Assembly (NCBI GenBank): GCA_903823115.1
Contig: CAIJRN010000030.1
Coordinates: 1-62,864, forward strand
Origin: an uncultured cyanobacterium
GTDB lineage: Bacteria > Cyanobacteriota > Cyanobacteriia > PCC-6307 > Cyanobiaceae
Reading direction: 5' to 3'
Length of the DNA stretch: 62,864 nt
In this document: one piece after another, positions 42,103 through 52,256 of the stretch
How the letters are laid out: every line of letters begins with the position of its first letter
Position numbering within the stretch: position 1 is the stretch's first letter
Notes under the pieces: generated by a model
Database searches by the model: none
Told to the model about the DNA's origin: nothing
The model's input: only the letters and a program-made list of their open reading frames with translations
Translations under genes and position numbers: made by a program

Positions 42103-42921
42103 TCAGAACAGGGCCGGGCGCCGATGCTGCAGGCTCGGCATCTGGCTGCGGATGCGCAGGCCATGGGCATTGTCCACCGGAGCCATGGCCAGGCCAGGGC
42201 CCTGACCGGCATCGGCCAGCACCGTGCCCCAGGGATCGATCACCAGGGCATGGCCGTGGGTCTGGCGGCGGCCGTAGTGCAGACCGGTCTGGGCCGGAGC
42301 CACCACGTAGGTGGTGTTCTCGATCGCCCTGGCCTGCAGCAACACCTGCCAGTGGTCCTTGCCGGTGTAGGCCGTGAAGGCAGCCGGCACCATCAGCAGT
42401 TCGGCTCCGGCCGCCGCCAGGTAGCGATAGAGCTCGGGGAAGCGCACGTCGTAGCAGATCGAAAGGCCGATGCGGCAGAGGCCGGGCACATCGACCACCG
42501 GTGGCAATTCCTGACCCGGCTGCACCGTGGCCGATTCCCGATAGGTGGTGCCGTCGGGGATGTCGACATCGAACAGGTGGATCTTGTCGTAGCGGGCCAG
42601 CAACTGACCTTCGACCCCCACCAGCTCGGCGCGGTTGTAGGTGAGCGATTCACCTGCCGGCACCGGGAAGCCACCTCCCAACAAGGTGACCTGGTAGCGA
42701 CGCGCCATGGTCACCAGGAAGCGGCTGCAGCGCTCGGCCAGGCTCGGGGCCAGCTCGATGCGCCGCAGATCGTCGCCCATGAAGGCGAAATTCTCCGGCA
42801 ATCCCACCAGCTCAGCCCCACGCCGGGCCGCCAGCTCAATCTGCTCTTCGGCTGCCGCGAAGTTGGCGTCCGGATCCGGGGTGCTGGTCAGTTGCAGGGC
42901 TGCCGCCAGAAAACTGCTCAC
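42103..42921 (-). CDS. Carbon-nitrogen hydrolase (nitrilase superfamily, Nit1/NIT2-like)
   Basis: About 272 residues. The Glu-Lys-Cys triad is present: GLPENFAFMG, RYDKIHLFDVD and LSICYDVRFPELYR. The closest family type is the deaminated-glutathione amidase / omega-amidase branch. GTG 42921 is chosen because homology begins at SSFLAAALQLTST; an ATG at 42987 would add 22 residues. It lies between comB and the amidase gene. Confidence 0.88.
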   Translation of the reverse strand: MSSFLAAALQLTSTPDPDANFAAAEEQIELAARRGAELVGLPENFAFMGDDLRRIELAPSLAERCSRFLVTMARRYQVTLLGGGFPVPAGESLTYNRAELVGVEGQLLARYDKIHLFDVDIPDGTTYRESATVQPGQELPPVVDVPGLCRIGLSICYDVRFPELYRYLAAAGAELLMVPAAFTAYTGKDHWQVLLQARAIENTTYVVAPAQTGLHYGRRQTHGHALVIDPWGTVLADAGQGPGLAMAPVDNAHGLRIRSQMPSLQHRRPALF

Positions 42922-42994
42922 CGACTCACCCAAAGCGACCGGCGAACTGTAAGGGGAGAGGCATACCAGGGCCAGGGCTGCCCCCATGGGTCGA

Positions 42995-43750
42995 TCAGCT
43001 GGCCCGCAGCACCCCGGGCTCGGCCTGGATCGGCACGATCTCGAGGCTGTCGACGGCGGCGCAACAGGCGAAATCGGCGTCGTGATCGCCCAGAGCCAGC
43101 AGCCGCTGGCCATGGCTGGCGGCCCGCAGGCAGGTTTCCGTGTCCAGGCGCCACCGCTGCCAGAGCGCCAGGGCCGCCAGCATCTCGTCGTTGCCGCAGC
43201 TCACCCCCACATGGGGCGCCACGGCCAGCTCCATCGCCGCCGAGGCCACGGCCCCGGCCGCCAGGCTGTCTTCCAGCGAGTAATCGCCCTCCCAGCCGCT
43301 GCCGACGATCCAGACCCGCTCACAGCCGCGCTCCAGCAACCGCCTGGCCACGGCCGTGCGATTGGGCAGGGCCGCCGTGACCAGCAGCGGCACCGCCCGC
43401 ACCGCCGCCAGGGAACGGGTGCCGTTGGTGGTGCTCATGAAGATGCGCTTGCCCCCCACCACGTCCGGGGTCACCGCCAGGGGCGAGTTGCCCAGGTCGT
43501 AGCCCGCCACCCGCTGGCCGCCGCGCTCACCGGCCCGCAACCGCTGCTGGGCCGGCCAGGCGGCGGCGGCGGTCTCCAGGGATTCCAGGTCGGCGAAGGC
43601 CTCGATCGCCTCGGCGCCGTTCTGCAACGACCAGGCGATCGTGGTGGTGGCCCGCAACACATCGATCACCACCGCCGCATCGGGGCCGCCCTCCGCAGGA
43701 CCCAGCACCGCAGGCACGGCCTCGGAGGTGTGGAAGTAGGAAATCAGCAC
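42995..43750 (-). CDS. comB: 2-phosphosulfolactate phosphatase family protein
   Basis: A 251-residue ComB-fold protein. Family features: [37 protein letters not shown] and [18 protein letters not shown]. ComB acts in coenzyme M synthesis in archaea; in cyanobacteria its physiological role is not settled. It is the first gene of the leftward run and is divergent from ubiD, with ~20 bp between the starts. Confidence 0.87.
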   Translation of the reverse strand: MLISYFHTSEAVPAVLGPAEGGPDAAVVIDVLRATTTIAWSLQNGAEAIEAFADLESLETAAAAWPAQQRLRAGERGGQRVAGYDLGNSPLAVTPDVVGGKRIFMSTTNGTRSLAAVRAVPLLVTAALPNRTAVARRLLERGCERVWIVGSGWEGDYSLEDSLAAGAVASAAMELAVAPHVGVSCGNDEMLAALALWQRWRLDTETCLRAASHGQRLLALGDHDADFACCAAVDSLEIVPIQAEPGVLRAS

Positions 43751-43770
43751 GGGACGCGGCCAGCGAAGAG

Positions 43771-45414
43771 GTGCGTCACAGTAGGCAGCACCAGGTGGAT
43801 CAAGGCGCGGTGGCGACCAGCAGCACAGGTGCAGGCGGCCCGATCGCCCCGTCTCCCGCCAAATCAGGTCGCCAGCGGGACCTGCGCGATTTTCTGCGGC
43901 TGCTGGAGCAGCGCGGCCAGCTGCGCCGCATCACCGCCCCGGTGGATCCCGACCTGGAGCTGGCGGCGATCGCCGACCGGGTGCTGGGGCTGGGCGGACC
44001 GGCGTTGCTGTTCGAGAACGTGATCGGCTCCTCGATGCCGGTGGCCGTGAACCTGCTCGGCACGGTGGAGCGGGTGGTGTGGAGCATGGGCATGGAGCGC
44101 CCTGAAGAGCTCGAAGGCCTGGGGGAACGGCTGGCCCTGCTGCAGCAGCCGCGTCCACCCAAGGGCCTGGGCGAACTGAAGATGTTCGCCGGCGTGCTCT
44201 GGGATCTGGTCAAAGCGCGGCCCGACCGCGATCTCACCCCCCCCTGCCACCAGGTGGTGCTGCAGGGGGAGCAGCTGAATCTCGATGCCCTGCCCCTGCT
44301 GCGGCCCTGGCCGGCGGATGCAGGCGGCGTGATCACCCTGGGGCTGGTGATCACCAAGGATCCGGAGACCGGCGTGCCGAATGTGGGCGTCTACCGATTG
44401 CAGAAACAATCGGCCACGACCATGACGGTGCACTGGCTGAGCGTGCGCGGCGGCGCCCGCCATCTGCGCAAGGCGGCGGCTCTGGGCAAAAAGCTGGAGA
44501 TCGCCATTGCCATCGGCGTCCATCCGCTGCTGATCATGGCGGCGGCGACGCCGATCCCGGTGCAGCTGAGTGAATGGCTGTTCGCCGGGCTCTATGCCGG
44601 CGAAGGCGTGCGACTGGTGAAGTGCAAAACGCTGAACCTGGAGGTGCCCAGCCACAGCGAGATCGTGCTGGAGGGCACGATCACCCCCGGCGAGCAGCTG
44701 GCCGATGGCCCGTTCGGCGATCACATGGGCTTCTACGGCAACGCCGAGGAGTCGCCCCTGGTGCGCTTCCACTGCATCACCCACCGCCGTGATCCGGTGT
44801 TTCTGACCACCTTCAGCGGCCGGCCACCCAAGGAGGAAGCGATGCTCGCCATCGCCCTCAACCGCATCTACACGCCGATCCTGCGCCAGCAGATCCCGGA
44901 GATCGTCGATTTCTTCCTGCCGATGGAGGCCCTCAGCTACAAGCTGGCGGTGATCGCCATCGACAAGGCCTATCCGGGCCAGGCCAAGCGGGCGGCGATG
45001 GCCTTCTGGAGTGCCTTGCCCCAGTTCACCTACACCAAGTTCGTCGTGGTGGTGGACAAGGCGATCAACATCCGCGATCCCCGCCAGGTGATCTGGGCCC
45101 TGAGTGCCCAGGTCGATCCCCAGCGCGATCTGTTCGTGCTCGAGGACACCCCCTTTGATTCCCTCGATTTCGCCAGCGAGCGGCTGGGACTGGGGGGCCG
45201 GCTCGCCATCGATGCCACCACCAAGATCGGTCCGGAGAAACGCCACGACTGGGGTGAACCGCTGAGCCGGCCCGCCGCCCTCGAGGCCCGGGTGGACGGG
45301 CGCTGGGCCGAACTGGGCCTGGGGGATCTGGGCCAGGGGGAACCGGATCCGGCCCTGTTCGGCTACACCCTCGAGGCCCTGCTCACCAGGCTGGCGGCGG
45401 GGAGCAGGGGCTGA
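43771..45414 (+). CDS. ubiD: UbiD family decarboxylase
   Basis: About 547 residues (start uncertain: GTG 43771 or GTG 43810). Prenyl-FMN-dependent decarboxylase motifs include [57 protein letters not shown] and [16 protein letters not shown], carrying the conserved acidic residues. In cyanobacteria UbiD and UbiX decarboxylate 4-hydroxy-3-polyprenylbenzoate in plastoquinone synthesis, which fits the nearby prenyl diphosphate synthase. The Rrf2-like gene follows after 14 bp. Confidence 0.92.
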   Translation: MRHSRQHQVDQGAVATSSTGAGGPIAPSPAKSGRQRDLRDFLRLLEQRGQLRRITAPVDPDLELAAIADRVLGLGGPALLFENVIGSSMPVAVNLLGTVERVVWSMGMERPEELEGLGERLALLQQPRPPKGLGELKMFAGVLWDLVKARPDRDLTPPCHQVVLQGEQLNLDALPLLRPWPADAGGVITLGLVITKDPETGVPNVGVYRLQKQSATTMTVHWLSVRGGARHLRKAAALGKKLEIAIAIGVHPLLIMAAATPIPVQLSEWLFAGLYAGEGVRLVKCKTLNLEVPSHSEIVLEGTITPGEQLADGPFGDHMGFYGNAEESPLVRFHCITHRRDPVFLTTFSGRPPKEEAMLAIALNRIYTPILRQQIPEIVDFFLPMEALSYKLAVIAIDKAYPGQAKRAAMAFWSALPQFTYTKFVVVVDKAINIRDPRQVIWALSAQVDPQRDLFVLEDTPFDSLDFASERLGLGGRLAIDATTKIGPEKRHDWGEPLSRPAALEARVDGRWAELGLGDLGQGEPDPALFGYTLEALLTRLAAGSRG

Positions 45415-45428
45415 ACGGGGCCGCCCCG

Positions 45429-45905
45429 ATGCTGGGCCGCAGCGCCATCCACGCCATCCGCGCCCTGCTGGAGCTGGCGGAGGCGCCCCAGCGCTGGCGC
45501 TCGGTGCGGGACCTGGCCGAAACCCAGCAGTTGCCCGAACCCCTGCTCGAGCAGCTGCTGCTGCGGCTGCGCCGGAGCGGCCTGCTGGAGGCCCGCCGTG
45601 GTCGCCAGGGGGGCTACCGCCTGGCCCGGCCCGCCGCGGCGATTCCCCTGGCCGCCATCCTCGACGCCGTGACCAGCAGCAGCAGCGCGCCGCTGAAGGC
45701 CACGGCCCAGGCAGCTGGACTGAACCGTGATCGGGCGGAACCGGCCAGCCCCGATGCCTGCAACCGGGTGACGGCAGCCCTGGAACGGCGCCTGCGCCAG
45801 GCCCTGGAGCGGGAACTGGCCCGCTGCAGCCTCGAAGATCTCCACCACGATCTGCGCAGCGCCCGGGCTGCCCTCAGCGAGGACGGCGGCCTGCTGCTGG
45901 GCTGA
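45429..45905 (+). CDS. Rrf2-family transcriptional regulator
   Basis: A 158-residue winged-helix protein: AIHAIRALLELAEAP, WRSVRDLAETQQLPEPLLEQLLLRLRR (recognition helix) and LLEARRGRQGGYRLARP (wing). The three-Cys cluster that binds Fe-S in IscR/NsrR is not present, so it is probably not an Fe-S sensor. The C-terminal half is helical. It may be co-transcribed with ubiD. Confidence 0.82.
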   Translation: MLGRSAIHAIRALLELAEAPQRWRSVRDLAETQQLPEPLLEQLLLRLRRSGLLEARRGRQGGYRLARPAAAIPLAAILDAVTSSSSAPLKATAQAAGLNRDRAEPASPDACNRVTAALERRLRQALERELARCSLEDLHHDLRSARAALSEDGGLLLG

Positions 45906-45922
45906 ACCCGGCGCGCCGGGTT
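45905..45922. terminator. 18-bp perfect palindrome after the Rrf2 gene
   Basis: AACCCGGCG/CGCCGGGTT begins at the last base of the stop codon. It lacks a T-run. Confidence 0.5.
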
Positions 45923-46019
45923 GCTGAGCAAGATCCCGCCGCCGCTCGATGGGCGGGAGTCCCGCCGGCAACGTCAGGACAGGCCGAAACAGCCCCTCCA
46001 GAATCCCTAGAGTTGGCTG

Positions 46020-46367
46020 ATGACAGGCGTTTACCCCAGCCCTGAATCCGCCGGAGAGCTGCTGGATCAGGTGCTCAATCCCCTGCTGGACGATTTCGCC
46101 GCCTCCTTCGAGCGCGGGCTGCTGTTGCTGCAGGATTGTCCCGAGAGCCTGGTGTCGCTGGCGGCCCAACTGAGCCTGGAGAGTCGCCTGCTGGAAGCGC
46201 GGGCCGAGCTGCGGGCCGCCCGGGCCCTGCGGGCCGCCACGCCGGCACCGATGGCCCTCGACATGGCCACGATCGCCCCCTGGCATCAACTGCTGGTGGA
46301 GGTGTGGTCTCTCTCGAGCAGCCTGCGGGCCGCCGGCATCAACCCCGAAACCCAGCGCAACGCCTGA
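46020..46367 (+). CDS. DUF2605 family protein
   Basis: A 115-residue helical protein restricted to cyanobacteria. LLDQVLNPLLDDFAASFERGLLLL is the family core. A Leu/Ala/Arg-rich helix and APWHQLLVEVWSLSSSLRAAG follow. Function unknown. Confidence 0.75.
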   Translation: MTGVYPSPESAGELLDQVLNPLLDDFAASFERGLLLLQDCPESLVSLAAQLSLESRLLEARAELRAARALRAATPAPMALDMATIAPWHQLLVEVWSLSSSLRAAGINPETQRNA

Positions 46368-46481
46368 AATCCGTGCCCTGCGGCTGGCCGTCGTTCAGTC
46401 CGGCCTGCACGCCGCGGCTCCCCAGGAGCGGCTCGTTGGAACCGGCTCCATAGGATCGGAGCTCTCCCTGCCGCTGCCGGC

Positions 46482-47852
46482 GTGCCCAGCCCTGAGATTG
46501 CACTTCCAGGCCCGAGTTCCAGTGCCGGCAGCGGCGGCTCCCTGCTGACGCCGGAGCTGCGCTTGCCGGCGGGATCCAGCCTGCGGGGCAGCGTCCGGGT
46601 GCCGGGGGACAAGTCGATCTCGCACCGGGCCCTGTTGTTCGGCGCCATCGCCGTGGGCGAAACCCGCATTGAAGGCCTGCTGCCGGCCGAGGATCCGCTC
46701 AGCACCGCCGCCTGCCTGCGGGCCATGGGGGTGGAAGTGTCGGCGATCGAGCCGGATCAGCCCGTGCTGGTGCAGGGCGTGGGCCTCGATGGCTTCCAGG
46801 AGCCGGCCGACATCCTCGACTGCGGCAACTCCGGCACCACGATGCGCCTGATGCTGGGCCTGCTGGCCGGTCGCCGGGATCGCCATTTCGTGCTCACGGG
46901 CGACGCCTCCCTGCGGCGGCGGCCGATGCGGCGGGTCGCCGACCCCTTGGCCCAGATGGGCGCCACGATCGCCGGGCGCCGCGGCGGTGAACTGGCGCCT
47001 CTGGCGATCCAGGGCCGGGCCCTGCAAGGCGCCGCGATCCGCACGCCGGTGGCCTCCGCCCAGGTGAAAAGCGCCCTGCTGCTGGCCGCTCTCACCGCCG
47101 AGGGTCCAAGCACGGTGATCGAACCGGCCCTCTCCCGCGATCACAGCGAGCGCATGTTGCGCGCCTTCGGCGCCGATCTCAGCGTCGACGGCCCCGGCGG
47201 CACGGAGGTGACGCTGCGGCCCGGCCCCGAGCTGCAGGGCCAGGCGGTGATCGTGCCGGGAGACATCAGTTCGGCCGCCTTCTGGCTGGTGGCGGCTGCG
47301 ATCACCCCGGGGGCGGATCTGACGGTGCTGAACGTCGGTCTCAATCCCAGTCGCACCGGCATTCTCGAGGTGCTCGAGACCATGGGGGCCCGCCTGGAGG
47401 TGCTGGATCGCCGCGAGGTGGCCGGCGAGCCGGTGGGGGATCTGCGGGTCTGCCATGGCCCCCTGCGGGCCTTCTCGATCGGCGGCGATCTGATTCCGCG
47501 GCTGGTGGATGAAATCCCGGTGCTGGCGGTGGCGGCCTGCTGCGCTGACGGGGTCAGCCAGATCCGCGGCGCCGAGGAACTGCGGGTCAAGGAGACGGAT
47601 CGGCTGGCGGTGATGGCCCGCCAGCTCAGCGCCATGGGGGCCCAGCTTGAGGAACACGCCGATGGGCTGACGATCTCGGGCGGGGTGCAACTGCACGGCG
47701 CCACCGTGAACAGCGAAACCGACCACCGGGTGGCGATGAGCCTGGCGGTGGCCTCCCTGGTGGCCCGCGGCGACACCTTCCTGCAGGATCCGGAGGCGGC
47801 GGCCGTCTCCTATCCGGGCTTCTGGGTGGATCTGGCACGGCTGCGGGCCTGA
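46482..47852 (+). CDS. aroA: 5-enolpyruvylshikimate-3-phosphate synthase
   Basis: A 456-residue shikimate-pathway enzyme joining shikimate-3-phosphate and phosphoenolpyruvate. Motifs: [69 protein letters not shown] and [11 protein letters not shown]. The N-terminal 30 residues are low complexity. The antisense strand carries a remarkably long open frame here, interpreted as a GC-bias artefact. Confidence 0.95.
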   Translation: MPSPEIALPGPSSSAGSGGSLLTPELRLPAGSSLRGSVRVPGDKSISHRALLFGAIAVGETRIEGLLPAEDPLSTAACLRAMGVEVSAIEPDQPVLVQGVGLDGFQEPADILDCGNSGTTMRLMLGLLAGRRDRHFVLTGDASLRRRPMRRVADPLAQMGATIAGRRGGELAPLAIQGRALQGAAIRTPVASAQVKSALLLAALTAEGPSTVIEPALSRDHSERMLRAFGADLSVDGPGGTEVTLRPGPELQGQAVIVPGDISSAAFWLVAAAITPGADLTVLNVGLNPSRTGILEVLETMGARLEVLDRREVAGEPVGDLRVCHGPLRAFSIGGDLIPRLVDEIPVLAVAACCADGVSQIRGAEELRVKETDRLAVMARQLSAMGAQLEEHADGLTISGGVQLHGATVNSETDHRVAMSLAVASLVARGDTFLQDPEAAAVSYPGFWVDLARLRA

Positions 47853-47855
47853 AGC

Positions 47856-48953
47856 TTGGGTCTTCCCGAAGGGTCGAGTCCCCGCCAGGCCGGTGCGGCA
47901 GCATCCAGTCCATCGCTGCTGCCGTCGCCCGCTCCAGCGTCCGCAACCCCGGCCGCGATCAAGCCGCACCCCAGCCGCGACGGTAGTTTCAGCCTCTACA
48001 GCCCGGAGTTCGGCGAAAGTTTCCACTGCGCCGACAGTGCCCTGGCCGAAGCCCGCCGGGTGTTCGTGGCGCCCGCCCAGCTGGAGCGGTTCCGCCCCGG
48101 CGGCACGCTGCGGGTGCTGGAGGTGGCCGTGGGCACGGGCACGAACACAGCCACCCTGCTGCAGGCCTGCCAGGAGCGGGGCCTGGAGCTGGACTGGTGG
48201 GGACTGGAGCTGGATCCCCTGCCCCTGCAGCTGGCCCTGGCCGATGGCGGGTTTCGCAGCCAGTGGCCCGGCCCCGTGCTGAAGGGTCTGGAACACCTGA
48301 GCGGTGGCGAGCGACTGCTCTGGGGCGATGGCCGCACCCACCTGCCCCAGCTGCTGGGTCCCCTCGGCGGTCGCTGCGACCTGGTGCTGCTTGACGCCTT
48401 CTCGCCGCGCCACTGCCCCCAGCTCTGGTCCCTGGAGTTTCTGGCGGACCTGGCCGGCCTGCTGAACTCCCAGGGACGGCTGCTCACCTATTGCTCCGCG
48501 GCAGCGGTGCGCCGGGCCCTGGCGCTCTGCCATCTGCAGCTGGCGGCCATCACCGGCCCAGGCCCGGCGATCGGCACGAACCCAGGGGCGAAAACAGATC
48601 CGGGAATCGTCAGCACAACCACCAAGGCCCAGGGGATCTGGAGCGCCGGCACCGTGGCCAGCCCCACAGCACTGCCGTTGGGAGGTGTGCTGCGGCCCCT
48701 CAGCCCGATGGAGCTGGAACACCTGGGCTGCCGGGCCGGCGAGCCCTATCGGGATCCAGCGCGCAACGGCACAGCCGCCGAAATCCTGGAGCGCCGCCAG
48801 CGGGATCAGAGCCTCAGCGCCGCCGAACCCAGCAGTCACTGGCAACGCCGCTGGGGTCTGGCGCGCCGCCATCACCAGCTGCCGGCGGCCGAACCAGGCC
48901 AGGACCACGGTCAGGACCGCGGCGAGCTGGGCGCCGCCGATCGGGCCCGGTAG
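47856..48953 (+). CDS. MnmC-like SAM methyltransferase domain protein
   Basis: A 365-residue protein with a low-complexity start, then a Rossmann-like methyltransferase: DGSFSLYSPEFGESFHC, LRVLEVAVGTGTNTATLLQA, WWGLELDPLPLQLALA and CDLVLLDAFSPRHCPQLW. This matches the methyltransferase half of MnmC, which modifies U34 of tRNA; the oxidase half is absent, as in other cyanobacteria. It starts at TTG 47856, 4 bp after aroA, so it is probably co-transcribed. Confidence 0.82.
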   Translation: MGLPEGSSPRQAGAAASSPSLLPSPAPASATPAAIKPHPSRDGSFSLYSPEFGESFHCADSALAEARRVFVAPAQLERFRPGGTLRVLEVAVGTGTNTATLLQACQERGLELDWWGLELDPLPLQLALADGGFRSQWPGPVLKGLEHLSGGERLLWGDGRTHLPQLLGPLGGRCDLVLLDAFSPRHCPQLWSLEFLADLAGLLNSQGRLLTYCSAAAVRRALALCHLQLAAITGPGPAIGTNPGAKTDPGIVSTTTKAQGIWSAGTVASPTALPLGGVLRPLSPMELEHLGCRAGEPYRDPARNGTAAEILERRQRDQSLSAAEPSSHWQRRWGLARRHHQLPAAEPGQDHGQDRGELGAADRAR

Positions 48954-48980
48954 ATTCCGCCCCAGCCGTCCCGCTAGCCG

Positions 48981-50321
48981 ATGCTCGCCGTTGCCGTCCT
49001 GGCTGCCGGAAAGGGAACCCGGATGAAAAGCGACCTGCCGAAGGTGCTCCAGCCCCTCGCAGGCTCCACCCTCGTCGAGCGGGTGCTGGCCAGCTGTGAG
49101 CATCTGCATCCCGAGCGGCGGCTGCTGATCGTCGGTCACCAGGCCGAACGGGTGGAGAGCACCCTGGCAGCGCATGGCGGACTGGAATTCGTGCTGCAAC
49201 AGCCCCAGAACGGCACCGGCCACGCCGTGCAACAACTGCTGGAGCCCCTGCGGGGCTTCACGGGCCAGCTGCTGCTGCTGAACGGCGATGTGCCGCTGCT
49301 GCGCCCGGAAACCCTTGAGCACCTGCTGGAACAGCACCGCAACAGCGGTGCCGCCGTCACCCTGCTCAGTGCCCGCCTGGAAGATCCCAGCGGCTACGGG
49401 CGGGTGGTCGCCGATGCCAACGGTGCCGTCAGCGCCATCGTCGAGCATCGCGATTGCTCCGAGGAGCAGCGCCGCAACACCCTCACCAATGCCGGCATCT
49501 ACTGCTTTGACTGGCCGAAGCTGGCGGCGGTCCTGCCGCTGCTGGCCAGCGACAACGACCAGGGGGAGCTCTATCTGACCGACACCGTCGCGATGCTCAG
49601 CCCCGCCATGCATCTGGAGGTGGCCGATGCCGATGAACTCATCGGCATCAACGACCGGCTGCAGCTGGCCCAATGCGAAGCGGTGCTGCAGGAGCGGCTC
49701 CGCCGTCACTGGATGGCGGAAGGGGTCAGCTTCAGTGATCCGTCCAGCTGCACCCTCAGCGAAGGCACCCGCTTCGGCCGCGATGTGGTGGTCGAACCCC
49801 AGTGCCATTTCCGCGGCGACAACCAGATCGCCTCCGGCTGCCGCATCGGCCCCGGCAGCCTGATCGAGAACAGCCGCCTGGGCGAGGCGGTGGAGGTGCT
49901 GTTCTCGGTGCTGCGCGACGCGGAAGTGGAACAGGGCTGCGTGATCGGCCCCTATGCCCAGCTGCGGGCCGGGGCCCACCTCGGTGCCGGCAGCCGTATC
50001 GGCAACTTCGTCGAAGTCAAAAACAGCCGCCTGGGGGAGGGAGTCAAGGCCAACCACCTCAGCTACCTGGGCGATGCCGATCTCGGCGACGGCGTCAATG
50101 TCGGTGCCGGCACCGTCACCGCCAACTACGACGGCGTGCGCAAACACCGCACGGCCATCGGCGCCGGCAGCAAGACCGGCGCCAACTCCACCCTGGTGGC
50201 CCCGATCCGCCTCGGCGAGCAGGTGACCGTGGCGGCGGGCTCCACCCTCACCGAGGATGTGCCCGCCGGAGCCCTGGCCTTCGGCCGGGCCCGCCAGGTG
50301 GTGAAGGAAGGGCGCGGCTGA
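48981..50321 (+). CDS. glmU: Bifunctional UDP-GlcNAc pyrophosphorylase / glucosamine-1-P acetyltransferase
   Basis: A 446-residue enzyme making UDP-N-acetylglucosamine. The uridylyltransferase domain starts [31 protein letters not shown] and [18 protein letters not shown] mark its end, and hexapeptide repeats of the left-handed beta-helix follow ([34 protein letters not shown]). [15 protein letters not shown] carries active-site residues of the acetyltransferase. Complete. Convergent with the 50350 gene. Confidence 0.95.
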   Translation: MLAVAVLAAGKGTRMKSDLPKVLQPLAGSTLVERVLASCEHLHPERRLLIVGHQAERVESTLAAHGGLEFVLQQPQNGTGHAVQQLLEPLRGFTGQLLLLNGDVPLLRPETLEHLLEQHRNSGAAVTLLSARLEDPSGYGRVVADANGAVSAIVEHRDCSEEQRRNTLTNAGIYCFDWPKLAAVLPLLASDNDQGELYLTDTVAMLSPAMHLEVADADELIGINDRLQLAQCEAVLQERLRRHWMAEGVSFSDPSSCTLSEGTRFGRDVVVEPQCHFRGDNQIASGCRIGPGSLIENSRLGEAVEVLFSVLRDAEVEQGCVIGPYAQLRAGAHLGAGSRIGNFVEVKNSRLGEGVKANHLSYLGDADLGDGVNVGAGTVTANYDGVRKHRTAIGAGSKTGANSTLVAPIRLGEQVTVAAGSTLTEDVPAGALAFGRARQVVKEGRG

Positions 50322-50349
50322 GGGCAGGGCGAAGCGGCGAACCGCCACT

Positions 50350-50724
50350 TCAGGGGCAGGCACCATGCCGGCGCTGCCAGCGCCCCAGGACCTTGCCGGC
50401 ATCGAAATAACGGCGCTGCTCCAGAGCCTGGTTGAACTGGCGCTGTTCAGCCGATTCAGCCCAGGACGGAGCCTGGGCCGGGCTGGGAACAGGGCAGGGT
50501 GGCGCCACAGCAGCGACATCAGCGCCACTGGCGCCGGGGGTGGGGGCGCTGGCCGCATCCACCCCCAGGCGCAAGCGAAACAGGGCGTCCTGGCCGTACT
50601 GGGCCCGGAAGCGTTCCACATCCAGCGGCGCCAGCGAGTCGGCCCGCAGCCGACCCCCTGGCGCCATCGCCAGCAACAGGCAGCCAAGGGCCAGGGGCCC
50701 AACCAGCCGGAGCGAGCCGCTCAA
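50350..50724 (-). CDS. Secreted small hypothetical protein
   Basis: A 124-residue product with a signal peptide (LVGPLALGCLLLAMAPGGRLRA). It then has a charged stretch (DVERFRAQYGQDALFRLRLG), a Pro/Ala linker and a C-terminal helix (QRQFNQALEQRRYFDAGKVL). Family not recognised. Its start overlaps the murF stop by 4 bp. Confidence 0.6.
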   Translation of the reverse strand: MSGSLRLVGPLALGCLLLAMAPGGRLRADSLAPLDVERFRAQYGQDALFRLRLGVDAASAPTPGASGADVAAVAPPCPVPSPAQAPSWAESAEQRQFNQALEQRRYFDAGKVLGRWQRRHGACP

Positions 50725-52256
50725 ACCAGTGCCGCCTCCAGCAGGGGCATCAACTGCTCCAGAGCCACGCCACGGCTGGCCTTGAGCAACAGCAGGTCTC
50801 CCGGCGTCAACCAGAGCGCCAGGGGTTCGGCGGCCTGGGCGGGGGTGTCCACCCGCAGCAGCCTGGCCATACCAGCGGCGCCCGCCAGCATGGCCTGGCC
50901 CTCATCCCCCGCCGCCACGATCACCAGCCCATCGAGGCCCAGCTCCCGGGCCCGGCAGGCCACCTGGCGATGCAGCGCCAGACTCCGGTCGCCCAGCTCG
51001 AGCATGGTGCCGAGCACGGCGTAACGGCGGCGCGGCGGTGAACTGCCCCCTTCGAGGTCGGGGCTGGGAACGGCCGCGGCGTCAGCCAACAGCTCCAGGG
51101 CCGCCAGCATTGCCTCAGGGGACGCGTTGTAGGTCTCGTCGAGCACCTCGATGCCGCCAATCGTGAGCCGGCGGCTGCGCCCGCCGGGCACCGCCACAGC
51201 CAGGGCACAGAGAGCTTGCCGGGGCACCCCCAGCTCCTCGGCCACCGCCACAGCCAGCAACAGATTGCGCGCGTTGTGCCGGCCCTCCAGGGGAAGCTGC
51301 AGCACGCTGCCATCCTGCAGGCGCAACCGGGGTTGGCTGGCGCCAGTCGGCCCCTGCAGAACCGCTGGCCCCTGCGCCGCTGACGCATCAGCCGCTCCAT
51401 CGGCCGCAGCCTCGCCCCCAGGCCCCTCCAGTGTTCCGATCAGATCGGCAGCCGGCAGGGCCTGATCCCAGCCCCCGAGCTCATCGGCCAGGCCGACCCG
51501 CCGCACCCGCCCGCTCCAGACGGCAGCCAGGGCCTGCTCCAGCAGCGGATCGCCGGCCGGGATCACCACCAGCCCATCGGGCCGCAGGGCCGTCGTGATC
51601 TCGCATTTGGCTCTGGCAATCGCCTCACGGCTGCCGAGGCGACCGATGTGGGCCGTGCCGATGTTGGTGATCACCGCCAGATCGGGCTGGGCGCAGAGGC
51701 TGAGCCGCTCGATCTCCCCCAGCCCCCGCATGCCCATCTCCACCACCAGGGCGGCCGTGCTTTCCCCGGCCCTGAGCAGGGTCAGGGGAACGCCGATGTC
51801 GTTGTTTTCATTGCCGCTGCTGGCCACCACCGGCCCCAGAGCGGCCAGGGCAGCGCGGATCAGTTCGCGCGTGGTGGTCTTGCCGGCCGATCCGGTCACC
51901 GCCACCACCGGGGCCGTGAGCCCCTGGCGCCAAAGGCGGGCGAGCTGTTGATAGGCCAGCTGGCTGTCGTCCACCGTCCAGATGGGCCGGCCCAGGCGCT
52001 CGGCCAGGGCCTGAACCACCGAGGGCTCGATGCGATCGCGCTGAACCACGGCCGCCGCCGCTCGCATCAGGGCCGCTTCGAGAAAGACATGACCGTCGAA
52101 GCGCTCCCCCACCAGGGGCACGAACAGGGCCCCGGCCAGATCGGCGCGGCTGTCGGTGCTGATCGCCCGGATCTCGACGGCGCCGGCGGCGTCAGCGATG
52201 GGTCCCCAGGGTTCACCCCAGAGCTCCAGCAACGGATCGAGGTGCACAGCCATCAC
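50721..52256 (-). CDS. murF: UDP-MurNAc-tripeptide--D-Ala-D-Ala ligase
   Basis: A 511-residue Mur ligase adding D-Ala-D-Ala to the peptidoglycan precursor. STDSRADLAGALFVPLVGERFDG is the N-terminal uridine-binding part. AVTGSAGKTTTRELI (near residue 120) is the ATP loop. LVVEMGMRGLGEI and VITNIGTAHIGRLGS are central-domain motifs, and EGRHNARNLLLAV and LDETYNASPEAM mark the C-terminal side. A ~30-residue Ala/Gly/Glu insert lies near residue 275. It is 4-bp coupled on both sides. Confidence 0.94.
   Translation of the reverse strand: MMAVHLDPLLELWGEPWGPIADAAGAVEIRAISTDSRADLAGALFVPLVGERFDGHVFLEAALMRAAAAVVQRDRIEPSVVQALAERLGRPIWTVDDSQLAYQQLARLWRQGLTAPVVAVTGSAGKTTTRELIRAALAALGPVVASSGNENNDIGVPLTLLRAGESTAALVVEMGMRGLGEIERLSLCAQPDLAVITNIGTAHIGRLGSREAIARAKCEITTALRPDGLVVIPAGDPLLEQALAAVWSGRVRRVGLADELGGWDQALPAADLIGTLEGPGGEAAADGAADASAAQGPAVLQGPTGASQPRLRLQDGSVLQLPLEGRHNARNLLLAVAVAEELGVPRQALCALAVAVPGGRSRRLTIGGIEVLDETYNASPEAMLAALELLADAAAVPSPDLEGGSSPPRRRYAVLGTMLELGDRSLALHRQVACRARELGLDGLVIVAAGDEGQAMLAGAAGMARLLRVDTPAQAAEPLALWLTPGDLLLLKASRGVALEQLMPLLEAALV

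Noticed and set aside
46395-50702. A 1435-codon open frame on the minus strand across aroA, the MnmC-like gene and glmU
   Set aside because: The plus-strand genes are unmistakable and contiguous. The antisense translation is Gly/His/Gln/Arg-rich with no domain, as expected from high GC at third positions.
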